Below are positions 1 to 6,083 of a DNA stretch of 34,454 nucleotides, piece after piece (the stretch's first letter is position 1; every line of letters begins with the position of its first letter). The notes beneath the pieces were generated by a model. That model saw nothing but the letters and a program-made list of their open reading frames with translations. It did not search any database and had not been told where the DNA came from. The translations under genes and the position numbers were made by a program. Location of the stretch: positions 1 through 34,454 of the forward strand of contig NZ_JAVFCB010000008.1 of the NCBI RefSeq assembly GCF_030865425.1, read 5' to 3'. This DNA comes from Microbacterium capsulatum (GTDB lineage Bacteria > Actinomycetota > Actinomycetes > Actinomycetales > Microbacteriaceae).

Positions 1-80
1 GCGGCGGCGGGCGCGCGGTCGCGGCGGCGGGCGCGCGGTCGCGGCCGCGGGCGCGCGGTACGCGACGGCGGGCGCGCGGT
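1..80. repeat. 20-bp tandem repeat, four units, cut by window start
   Basis: Four head-to-tail 20-bp units start at 1, 21, 41 and 61. Units 1 and 2 are identical, and units 3 and 4 differ only in the first half or last base. Each unit ends in GCGCGCGGT. Bases 81-100 look like a fifth, decayed unit. The array probably continues to the left of the window. It runs directly into the purC promoter. The unit length is not a multiple of three, so a coding repeat is unlikely. Confidence 0.85.
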
Positions 81-99
81 GCCCGGCCGCGGGCACGGC

Positions 100-105
100 G
101 ATAAT
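100..105 (+). promoter_or_regulatory. -10 box of leaderless purC
   Basis: GATAAT lies exactly 6 nt before the GTG at 112, so transcription would start on the first base of the start codon. There is no Shine-Dalgarno sequence before that GTG. The -35 region would fall in the last unit of the 20-bp repeat and shows no TTGACA-like hexamer. The same 6-nt spacing is seen before two other genes in this window. Confidence 0.6.
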
Positions 106-111
106 GGATCC

Positions 112-987
112 GTGAGCACCCCCCTCGAACTTCCCGGCTGGCGTCACCTCTACTCCGGCAAGGTCCGCGACCTGTACGCGCCCGAGGACGCCGCGGACGA
201 GCGCCTGCTGGTCGTCGCCTCCGACCGGGTGAGCGCCTTCGACTTCGCGCTCGAGCCGGGGATCCCCGACAAGGGCGCCCTGCTCACCGCGCTCAGCCGC
301 TGGTGGTTCGACCGCCTCGCGGAGGGGACGGACCCGATCCCGAATCACCTCGTGGACGGCGAGATCCCGGCCGCGGTCGCCGATCGCGCGATGCTCGCGA
401 TGCGCCTCGACATGCTGCCCGTCGAGTGCGTCGTGCGCGGCTATCTGACCGGATCCGGCTGGGCCGAGTACGTCGACAGTGGCACCGTGTGCGGTATTCC
501 ACTGCCCGCCGGACTGCAGAACGGCGACCGCCTGCCGGAGCCGCTGTTCACCCCGGCGTACAAGGCGCCGATGGGCGAGCACGACGAGAACATCACGTTC
601 GAGCGCACCGCGGAACTCGTGGGTGCCGAGCGCGCCGCTCAGCTCCGCGACGTGTCGCTCGCCGTCTACCGCCGCGCCGCTGCGATCGCGGAGGAGCGCG
701 GGCTGATCCTCGCCGACACGAAGTTCGAGTTCGGCGTCGACGGCGACGGCATGCTGCGCCTCGCCGACGAGGTGCTCACGAGCGACTCGTCGCGGTACTG
801 GGACGCCGAGTCGTGGCGGACCGGATCCACGCCCGCCGAGCGCATGGCGAGCTTCGACAAGCAGATCGTGCGGGACTGGCTGTCGGCGCACTGGGACAAG
901 CAGGGCACGCCGCCGCTGCTGCCCGCCGAGGTCGTCGCACAGACCGCGGCCCGCTACGCCGAGCTGCTGGAGCGCCTGCAGGCCTGA
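112..987 (+). CDS. purC: Phosphoribosylaminoimidazole-succinocarboxamide synthase (SAICAR synthetase)
   Basis: This cytosolic enzyme of de novo purine synthesis joins CAIR and aspartate using ATP to give SAICAR. The 291-residue product is the usual length for the longer bacterial/yeast-like form. Visible hallmarks are GKVRD near residue 16, LPVECVVRGYLTGSGW near 102-117, LADTKFEFG near 200 and DEVLTSDSSRYW near 219-230. An in-frame GTG exists at 79, but it lies in the repeat and has no ribosome site. The GTG at 112 sits at the predicted transcription start and gives the family N-terminus, which quickly reaches the YSGKVRD motif. No other pur genes are adjacent. The product assignment is secure. 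The leaderless start is an inference from the -10 box. Confidence 0.96.
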   Translation: MSTPLELPGWRHLYSGKVRDLYAPEDAADERLLVVASDRVSAFDFALEPGIPDKGALLTALSRWWFDRLAEGTDPIPNHLVDGEIPAAVADRAMLAMRLDMLPVECVVRGYLTGSGWAEYVDSGTVCGIPLPAGLQNGDRLPEPLFTPAYKAPMGEHDENITFERTAELVGAERAAQLRDVSLAVYRRAAAIAEERGLILADTKFEFGVDGDGMLRLADEVLTSDSSRYWDAESWRTGSTPAERMASFDKQIVRDWLSAHWDKQGTPPLLPAEVVAQTAARYAELLERLQA

Positions 988-997
988 ACGCCTGAGG

Positions 998-1018
998 GGC
1001 CGAGGGTCTGAATCGGCC
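998..1018 (+). terminator. Possible purC terminator hairpin
   Basis: GGCCGA (998-1003) and TCGGCC (1013-1018) form a short stem 10 nt after the purC stop, with further GGGTC/GACCC pairing possible around it. There is no T-run, which is common in high-GC actinobacteria. The stem is short, so this is only a candidate. Confidence 0.35.
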
Positions 1019-1040
1019 GACCCGGGCCGACCCCCGGATC

Positions 1041-1114
1041 GTGTCCCACTTTCTGCTGCTCTGCGGCCGGTTTCCCCGCAGAAATGGGGACACGGGGCGG
1101 CAGAAGTGGGACGC
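1041..1114. repeat. Three-arm hairpin element, copy 1
   Basis: GTGTCCCACTTTCTGC (1041-1056) faces GCAGAAATGGGGACAC (1078-1093), a 16-bp stem with two mismatches around a 21-nt loop. A second inverted arm, GCAGAAGTGGGAC, follows at 1100-1112. The same order of one forward and two inverted arms recurs at 1376-1449, with the same 53-nt hairpin length and 22-nt spacing between the two inverted arms. Confidence 0.8.
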
Positions 1115-1375
1115 GCTCGGAACAGCCGTGTAGCGCACGGTCTGCGCCTGGAACAGGCCGTCGCGGACATGAAGGTGTCCGTCCCGCCGAGGGCGGACGC
1201 GACCGCACCCTGCGCGGTCCAGCTGAGCAGGATCACGTCGTCCGCGATCTGCGCGTCGATCGCCCACCTCGCGTCGGGGAGGTCGGCGAGCAAGCGCTCC
1301 AGCCCCTCGCGCACGCCGGCGCGCCCCCGCAGGACCTGGTCCGAGGTGACGAAGACCGCGTCCTCGACGTAGGCC
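1115..1375 (-). pseudogene. NTF2/SnoaL-like domain gene fragment, frameshifted
   Basis: The minus strand reads as the C-terminal two thirds of a SnoaL-like nuclear-transport-factor-2 fold protein. It begins near AYVEDAVFVTSDQVLRG, continues through ELLADLPDARW-like and VILLSWTAQG-like segments, then ends with VRDGLFQAQTVRYTAV, a typical family C-terminus. The last segment is in a different frame. A single-base loss near 1168-1172, between DTF and VRDG, explains this. No start codon, N-terminal helix or proper stop remains. The fragment is cut off on both sides at the hairpin elements. Family assignment is by motif recollection and is moderately sure. That the gene is dead is clear from the missing ends. 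Confidence 0.6.
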
Positions 1376-1449
1376 GTGTCCCACTTTTCGCTGCGATCGG
1401 GCCGGATCGACAGCAGAAAGTGGGACATGGGCGGTCAGAACTGGGACAC
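1376..1449. repeat. Three-arm hairpin element, copy 2
   Basis: GTGTCCCACTTTTCGCTGC (1376-1394) faces GCAGAAAGTGGGACAT (1413-1428), and a third arm GTCAGAACTGGGACAC follows at 1434-1449. The layout copies the element at 1041-1114 in the same orientation. The two copies bracket the NTF2 fragment as imperfect direct repeats. Confidence 0.8.
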
Positions 1450-1489
1450 GGTCCGTCCGAAGCCCCTGGCTCCCAGGGAACGCTCAGGA

Positions 1490-1495
1490 TAGGGT
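1490..1495 (+). promoter_or_regulatory. Candidate -10 box for the permease gene
   Basis: TAGGGT would place the transcription start near 1502, leaving a leader of about 30 nt with the ribosome site GAGGAG at 1523-1528. No clear -35 hexamer is visible. Confidence 0.4.
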
Positions 1496-1533
1496 TTTCG
1501 TTCAGACCCCTCCCCCGATCCCGAGGAGCCCCC

Positions 1534-2862
1534 ATGGCCCTGTGGACCATCCACGGCAACGGACGCACCGTCGAACCCGGCGCCGTCGTCCGCCCCGACG
1601 AGCGCCTGAACTGGCCCGCCACGATCGCGATCGGCGTGCAGCACGTCGTCGCCATGTTCGGCGCGACCTTCCTCGTGCCGATCCTCACCGGCTTCCCCGT
1701 TCCGACGACCCTGCTGTTCAGCGGCGTCGGCACGCTGCTGTTCCTGCTCGTCACCCGGAACCGGCTGCCCAGCTACCTCGGATCCTCGTTCGCCTTCATC
1801 GCGCCGGTCACCGCGGCGACGGCGGCGCACGGCATGGGATCCGCTCTCGCCGGCATCGTCGCGGTCGGCGTGCTGCTCGCGCTCATCGGGGTCGTCGTGC
1901 ACACCGCGGGCGTGAAGTGGGTGGACCGGCTCCTGCCACCCGTGCTCGCCGGCACGATCGTGGCGCTGATCGGGTTCAACCTCGCGGGCGCCGCCTACGG
2001 CAACTTCGCGAAGTCCCCGATCACCGCGACCTTCACGCTCGCGGTCACGATCCTGTTCGCGGTGCTGTTCCGGGGCTTCCTCGGCCGGATCTCGATCTTC
2101 CTCGGTGTCATCGCCGGGTACGTGTTCGCGGCCTTCCGCGGTGAGCTCGACTTCTCCGCCGTCGAGAAGGCCGCCTGGGTGGGCCTGCCCACGTTCCACC
2201 TCCCCGACTTCGGCGCGCCGGGCGTGTGGAGCGGGATAGCGATGTTCCTGCCCGTCGTGCTCGTGCTCATCGCCGAGAACGTCGGTCACGTGCGCGGCGT
2301 CGCGACCATGGTCGAGGATCCGGAGATCAACAGGCAGACGGGCAAGGCGCTCCTCGCCGACGGCATCTCGACGACGGTCGCGGGTCTGTTCGGCGGATCC
2401 GGCACGACCACGTACGGCGAGAACATCGGCGTCATGGCGTCCACCCGCGTCTATTCGACCGCCGCCTACTGGGTGGCCGGCATCGCGGCCATCCTGCTCA
2501 GCCTGTCGCCCAAGTTCGGCGCGATCATCAACTCCGTGCCGGCCGGCGTGCTCGGCGGCATCACGACCGGGCTGTACGGGCTGATCGGCGTGATCGGGAT
2601 CAAGATCTGGGTGGACAACCGGGTCGACTTCTCCCGCCCGGTGAACCAGTACACCGCGGCCGTCGCGCTCATCATCGCGGTCGGCGGTTTCTCGATCGCG
2701 ATCAAGGACTCGGGCTTCGTGCTCGGCGGGATCGTCATCGCCACGGTCGCCGCGATCGTGATCTACCACGGCGGCAACGCGATCGCCCGGCTGCGCAAGA
2801 GCGGCGCGGACGACCCGCACCCGATCGAGGCGGTCGGCGCCCTCGGCGGCGATCCGGCCTGA
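1534..2862 (+). CDS. uraA: Uracil/xanthine permease (NAT/NCS2 family)
   Basis: This is an inner-membrane nucleobase:proton symporter of the NAT family, most like UraA. The 442-residue product has the usual length and about 14 hydrophobic segments. Family signatures are QHVVAMFGATFLVP in the first segment (about 36-49), SSFAFIAP (about 84-91), the glutamate in LIAENVGHV (about 245-253) and the second substrate-binding glutamate in TTYGENIGVMA (about 291-302). The start is set by ATG with GAGGAG 5 nt upstream. The open frame extends further upstream, but that part translates the hairpin elements and is not protein-like. Uracil rather than xanthine is suggested by the UraA-type YGENIGV motif. 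The gene converges on the TetR gene with an 8-nt gap. Confidence 0.92.
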   Translation: MALWTIHGNGRTVEPGAVVRPDERLNWPATIAIGVQHVVAMFGATFLVPILTGFPVPTTLLFSGVGTLLFLLVTRNRLPSYLGSSFAFIAPVTAATAAHGMGSALAGIVAVGVLLALIGVVVHTAGVKWVDRLLPPVLAGTIVALIGFNLAGAAYGNFAKSPITATFTLAVTILFAVLFRGFLGRISIFLGVIAGYVFAAFRGELDFSAVEKAAWVGLPTFHLPDFGAPGVWSGIAMFLPVVLVLIAENVGHVRGVATMVEDPEINRQTGKALLADGISTTVAGLFGGSGTTTYGENIGVMASTRVYSTAAYWVAGIAAILLSLSPKFGAIINSVPAGVLGGITTGLYGLIGVIGIKIWVDNRVDFSRPVNQYTAAVALIIAVGGFSIAIKDSGFVLGGIVIATVAAIVIYHGGNAIARLRKSGADDPHPIEAVGALGGDPA

Positions 2863-2870
2863 GCGGGGCG

Positions 2871-3587
2871 TCAGGCCGGATCGTTCGAGGCCCGGGCGCG
2901 CGGTTCCTCCCCGCGCCCGGCGCCCGGCTCCGGCACGACCGTCGCGGTCTGCAGCGGCGTCGTCGGTGCGGGCAGCCCGTACTGCCGGTGCACCCAGCGC
3001 CGCGCCGACTCGAGCGGATACGAGTCGCCGTAGATGATGCACTGCCCGACGATCCCGTCGAGCAGGCTGCGCAGCATGATCTCCTCGACCGCCGGATCCG
3101 CCTCCCCGCGCTCGCGGAAGATCGACCGCACCGCATCCTCCGCGGCGGTGACCTCTGCGAGGTGCCGCCGCTCGGCCTCGGCGAACAGCGCTCGGGTCGC
3201 GGGCTGCTGCTGCAGGGCGACGATCACGCGCTGCAGCGGGAGTGCGTGCGCGGTCATCCCGAGCACGGTGTCGATGATGCCGGCGAGCCGCCCGTCGGGC
3301 GGAGGCAGGACGGCGGGCGACGGGGCGACGGCCGTGGCGCCCTCGCCCTCGCCGTGCGCGATCCCGAACAGCATCTCGAACCAGCGGTCGACGACCGCGA
3401 GGATCAGCTGGTCCTTGCCGCCGAAGTGGTAGTTCACGAGGCCCTGCGCGACGCCCGCGCGGCTCGTGATCTCGGCAATCGTGGCGCCGTCGATCCCCCG
3501 CTCGGCGAAGACGTCGATCGCCGCCACCACGAGACTCTCCCGTGCGCGCTCCCTGGCGAGGCGGTTCTGCTCGGCGGAGCGTGCCAT
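2871..3587 (-). CDS. TetR-family transcriptional regulator (BetI-like)
   Basis: The 238-residue product has an N-terminal TetR helix-turn-helix (about residues 15-65) with AAIDVFAERGIDGATIAEITSRAGVAQGLVNYHFGGK-type sequence, followed by a helical ligand/dimerisation domain. The VNYHF recognition helix end and the C-terminal DGIVGQ segment are typical of BetI-like members. The chosen ATG has GGAGGG 8 nt upstream. An upstream ATG at 3626 lacks a ribosome site, but it lies 5 nt after a possible -10 box and could be a leaderless alternative. The target is unknown. A palindrome in its own promoter suggests autoregulation. The C-terminal 25 residues are low-complexity, rich in Pro, Gly and Arg. Confidence 0.88.
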   Translation of the reverse strand: MARSAEQNRLARERARESLVVAAIDVFAERGIDGATIAEITSRAGVAQGLVNYHFGGKDQLILAVVDRWFEMLFGIAHGEGEGATAVAPSPAVLPPPDGRLAGIIDTVLGMTAHALPLQRVIVALQQQPATRALFAEAERRHLAEVTAAEDAVRSIFRERGEADPAVEEIMLRSLLDGIVGQCIIYGDSYPLESARRWVHRQYGLPAPTTPLQTATVVPEPGAGRGEEPRARASNDPA

Positions 3588-3631
3588 GCGAATGCCCTCC
3601 GGTCCCTTTGCCCGATGCCGGGTCATCGGCT

Positions 3632-3661
3632 AGATTAATGACTGAATTGATGTTCAATCAA
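3632..3661 (-). promoter_or_regulatory. Promoter and operator of the first TetR gene
   Basis: On the minus strand TTGATT (3661-3656), an 18-bp spacer and TAATCT (3637-3632) form a plausible promoter. The palindrome ATTGA-TGT-TCAAT (3646-3658) lies in the spacer. The GTTCAATCAAT half resembles BetI-type operators. Repressor binding here would block the gene's own promoter. No divergent gene starts close by on the other side. Confidence 0.55.
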
Positions 3662-3811
3662 TGAGGACCCTCCGACGCCGGTCTTCGGGACAGGCGTCCG
3701 GAACGGGGGTTCGCCCGCACGGATCACGGTGCCCGCACCGTTCGGCGGACGGATCCTGCGGTCAGCAGGGGGTTGACCGGAGGTGCCGGTGTCTGGGGGA
3801 TGCCGGCGATG

Positions 3812-3853
3812 AGCGCTCCGCTCCCGGGCGTGCACAGCCTGGAGCGGGGCGCT
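3812..3853. repeat. Inverted repeat, 13-bp arms
   Basis: AGCGCTCCGCTCC (3812-3824) faces GGAGCGGGGCGCT (3841-3853) with one mismatch and a 16-nt loop. It lies between two divergently transcribed genes, so a simple terminator role for a flanking gene is not obvious. Confidence 0.65.
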
Positions 3854-3904
3854 TCGGCGTTTCGGGGGCGTGCGCGAAGCTCCGTCCCGTCGTGCCTATG
3901 ACAG

Positions 3905-3943
3905 GGAGGAGGGGCGGAACCCGCACGGATCCGCCCCTCCTCC
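3905..3943. repeat. Perfect inverted repeat, 14-bp arms
   Basis: GGAGGAGGGGCGGA (3905-3918) and TCCGCCCCTCCTCC (3930-3943) are perfectly complementary with an 11-nt loop. There is no T-tract on either side. It looks like a factor-independent terminator stem. However, no gene of this window is read into it from either direction, so it may isolate the two divergent promoters or be a remnant. Confidence 0.75.
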
Positions 3944-4152
3944 GGCTCTTGCGGCCTCATCGCAGCGGCCCCGGACCGTCCCATCCGCCGAACGGATCCT
4001 GCTCGGATCCGATCCGACAACTGATCATTGGATCGCTTGATGTCACGCCAGCCGCTTCTTTCGTGCGCGGAAGGCGTCGTGAACCCTGGGAGTCAGGCAC
4101 GCCGATGAATGCGTGAACTTATGGATGATCTGGTTTTCTCTTCACAATCTCT

Positions 4153-4188
4153 ATCGACGGACGGACTGCCGAGTGACGCTCCGTCGAT
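4153..4188. repeat. Inverted repeat upstream of crotonase promoter
   Basis: ATCGACGGA (4153-4161) and TCCGTCGAT (4180-4188) are perfectly complementary with an 18-nt spacer, ending 12 bp before the TetR-type operator. It may be a regulator site or a hairpin that shields the promoter from read-through. Confidence 0.5.
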
Positions 4189-4199
4189 GCTATCGTATT

Positions 4200-4217
4200 T
4201 CTAAACGATTGTTTAGA
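4200..4217. promoter_or_regulatory. TetR-type operator of the crotonase gene
   Basis: TCTAAAC-GATT-GTTTAGA is a perfect palindrome 52 bp before the crotonase start. It shares its halves with palindromes at 5888, 17588 and 17690. By geometry with the 17588 site, TGGGCT at 4220-4225 is the possible -10 box. An alternative -10 box is TATCGT at 4191-4196. The local TetR gene at 5095-5742 is the likeliest binder. Confidence 0.7.
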
Positions 4218-4268
4218 CTTGGGCTGATCCTGAACGATTCGGCCTCGACCGACAAGGAAGTTGGCAAC

Positions 4269-5066
4269 ATGACAGATCAGAACGTTCTCGTCTCGCGCGA
4301 GGGTGCGGTGATGACCGTGACCCTCAACCGGCCGGACCGCCTGAACGCGATGACGGCGGAGCTGCTCGACGAGACGGTCGCCGTCTTCGAGACGGCCTCC
4401 CGGGACGACGACATCCGGGTGCTGATCCTGACCGGCGCCGGGCGCGGGTTCTGCGCGGGCGGCGATCTGTCGCAGGGTCCCGGCGGCGGCGTGACGCTCG
4501 GGTTCCCGCCCGCGGAACGGCCGAAGGCGCTGCGGGCGTTCATGGAGACGTCGCGCCTGCTGCACACGATGCCGGCGGTCACGATCGCAGCGATCAACGG
4601 CGCGTGCGCGGGCGCCGGCCTGTCCTGGGCGTGCGCGACCGACCTGCGCTACGCGGCGGAGCGGGCGCGCTTCAACACCGCGTTCCTCAACGCCGGGCTG
4701 TCCGGCGACTTCGGCGGAACCTGGTTCCTGCCGCGGATCATCGGCTACGGCCGGGCACGCGAGAAGTACCTGGAGTCGCAGCCCTTCGACGCCGCCGAGG
4801 CGCTGCGGATCGGGCTCGTGTCGCGCCTGTTCCCCCAGGAGGACCTGCTCGACAGCGTGCAGGAGATCGCCCGCGGGCTCGCTGGGGCGGCGCCGCTCGC
4901 CCTCGCCCGCATCAAGCAGAACCTCGTCGACAGCGCCGCGGTGAGCCTCGAGACGGCGCTGGACCGCGAGGCCGAGCGGCACACGTTCTGCGCGGAGAGC
5001 CAGGACGCGACCGAGGCGGCGGAGGCCTTCATCGCCAAGCGCACTCCGCAGTTCAGCGGGGCCTGA
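4269..5066 (+). CDS. Enoyl-CoA hydratase/isomerase (crotonase superfamily)
   Basis: The 265-residue product is a full-length crotonase, a cytosolic enzyme that hydrates or isomerises an acyl-CoA bound through an oxyanion hole. GRGFCAGGDLSQG (about residues 58-70) and INGACAGAGLSWACATDLRYA (about 111-131) supply the CoA-binding and oxyanion elements. In the catalytic stretch GLSGDFGGTWFLPR, the first hydratase glutamate is not at its usual place and an aspartate precedes GGT. The second glutamate seems kept in REKYLE. This pattern is closer to isomerase or PaaG-like members than to a classical hydratase. The ATG has AAGGAAG at about 4254-4260 (9-nt spacing). It stands alone on the plus strand behind a TetR-type operator, so it is probably co-regulated with the acyl-CoA synthetase of the opposite operon. 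Confidence 0.85.
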   Translation: MTDQNVLVSREGAVMTVTLNRPDRLNAMTAELLDETVAVFETASRDDDIRVLILTGAGRGFCAGGDLSQGPGGGVTLGFPPAERPKALRAFMETSRLLHTMPAVTIAAINGACAGAGLSWACATDLRYAAERARFNTAFLNAGLSGDFGGTWFLPRIIGYGRAREKYLESQPFDAAEALRIGLVSRLFPQEDLLDSVQEIARGLAGAAPLALARIKQNLVDSAAVSLETALDREAERHTFCAESQDATEAAEAFIAKRTPQFSGA

Positions 5067-5094
5067 TCACCGCCCGACGAGATCCCGACCCGAC

Positions 5095-5742
5095 TCAGGG
5101 GATCGGGATCTCGCCGTAGGTGGGCAGGTCCATCTGCGGCCCGCGCGTCGAGCGCACGAGCGACAGCGCCATGTGGCCGTACCGCCAGCTGATCTCCTCG
5201 GCCGAGAGCGGGCCGCCCTCGCGGTACCAGCGGGCCACGAACGTGCACATGACGGTGACCGCGCGGCTGGCCTCGAGCGGCCAGGGCGTCAGGAACAGGC
5301 CCTCCCGGCAGCCGTCCTCGACCGCGTCGTCGAAGATGCGCTGCAGCTCGTCGCGCTTGGGGATGTGCTTCGCACGGTTCTCCGGGCTGAGGCTGCGGAT
5401 CTCACTGTTCACGACGAAGCTCGCGGCGACGTCGGAGGTGTTCCACAGCACGTGCGACTGCGCGGCGGCGAACAGGCGGGCGACCGGATCCGATCCGACG
5501 CGGCTCACCGCGTCCTTGGTCGCCTGGATCGACTTCGCGAGGAAGTCCTCGAGGATCTCCATCAGCAGATCCTGCTTCGATCCGTAGTAGTGGTAGACGG
5601 CGGCGCCGGTGACCCCCGCGACCTGCGCGACGTCGCGGATCGACGAACCCTCGTAGCCGCGTTCGTGGAAGCACTTGAGCGCCGCGGCGATGATCGCCTG
5701 CTTGCCCGGCCTCGCCGAGCTCTGCGAACCGTTGTTCGTCAT
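5095..5742 (-). CDS. TetR-family regulator, likely local repressor of the catabolic block
   Basis: The 215-residue product has a TetR helix-turn-helix at about residues 13-60 (AALKCFHERGYEGSSIRDVAQVAGV followed by VYHYYGSK) and a C-terminal ligand-binding domain like those of acyl-CoA/fatty-acid responsive regulators. ATG is preceded by GAGGAG at 7-nt spacing. It lies between the crotonase and aldehyde dehydrogenase genes. Palindromes of one consensus (CTRAACG-NN-CGTTYAG) occur near both of these and at the 17.6-kb operon promoter. It is the only TetR gene inside that block and so the best candidate for the binder. A CoA thioester of the pathway is a reasonable but unproven inducer. Confidence 0.88.
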   Translation of the reverse strand: MTNNGSQSSARPGKQAIIAAALKCFHERGYEGSSIRDVAQVAGVTGAAVYHYYGSKQDLLMEILEDFLAKSIQATKDAVSRVGSDPVARLFAAAQSHVLWNTSDVAASFVVNSEIRSLSPENRAKHIPKRDELQRIFDDAVEDGCREGLFLTPWPLEASRAVTVMCTFVARWYREGGPLSAEEISWRYGHMALSLVRSTRGPQMDLPTYGEIPIP

Positions 5743-6083
5743 CGTGGACTCCTCAGTGCTCCCCGGGTGTCCGCGTGAAGACCGTCGATCAACCGTGCGA
5801 GAAGGCTACCAAGAAGCGGTCTCGCGGCTGCGGTCATCGGCGGGGTTCCTTCCGACTGGACGGAGGCGGGATCTGCCTCCGCGGTTGCTGAACGATCGTT
5901 CGAGACGAGCCGCGGCCGTGTGCGCCGCGGCTCGTTACGCAGGCAATTGTACCCTTGCCGCTTGCGGCGACATCCGATCTCCGGTTCAATGAGAACTACT
6001 TATCAACTGTTTAGAACATCGATCACTCCGCCCCGCCGCCGCAGAGCCCGGGGCGCGGCGCAGGACGCGGATTGGAAGACACC
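5743..6083. other. Divergent promoter region of TetR and aldehyde dehydrogenase genes
   Basis: The region holds an operator palindrome flanked by two hairpins. CGGAGGC/GCCTCCG lies at 5861-5867/5875-5881. ACGAGCCGCGGC/GCCGCGGCTCGT lies at 5905-5916/5924-5935 and is a perfect 12-bp stem. A half-site GTTTAGA at 6009-6015, matching the operator half, lies 69 bp before the aldehyde dehydrogenase start. I find no gene here and no confident -10/-35 pair. Confidence 0.6.
5888..5903. promoter_or_regulatory. TetR-type operator between TetR and ALDH genes
   Basis: CTGAACGATCGTTCGA contains the perfect 12-bp palindrome GAACGATCGTTC (5890-5901). The left half is the same as in CTGAACG...CGTTCAG at 17690. 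It lies about 146 bp before the TetR start and 180 bp before the aldehyde dehydrogenase start, so it may serve either. Confidence 0.65.

Larger units (their letters stand above)
3588..4268. other. Long divergent intergenic region with hairpins
   Basis: There is no convincing gene in this 680-bp stretch. Open frames through it lack ribosome sites and have protein-unlike composition. It carries the TetR promoter/operator at the left, two strong hairpins in the middle (3812-3853 and 3905-3943), an inverted repeat at 4153-4188 and the crotonase operator at 4200-4217. The part from about 4020 to 4260 is noticeably AT-richer than the rest of the window. Confidence 0.6.

Noticed and set aside
1084..1533. 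N-terminal extension of the uracil permease
   Set aside because: It translates the hairpin elements and antisense of the NTF2 remnant. The ATG at 1534 has a good ribosome site and the family N-terminus.
1435..3657. A 740-residue minus-strand frame across the permease gene
   Set aside because: Its composition (Arg, Asp, Gly, His rich) is a frame shadow, and the real TetR and permease genes explain the interval.
3661..4116. A 151-residue plus-strand open frame in the divergent region
   Set aside because: It has no ribosome site, low-complexity composition, and runs through two hairpins.
6001..6015. A fifth full TetR-type operator before the aldehyde dehydrogenase gene
   Set aside because: Only the right half (GTTTAGA) matches. 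The left half agrees at 4 of 7 bases, so it is noted only as a half-site.
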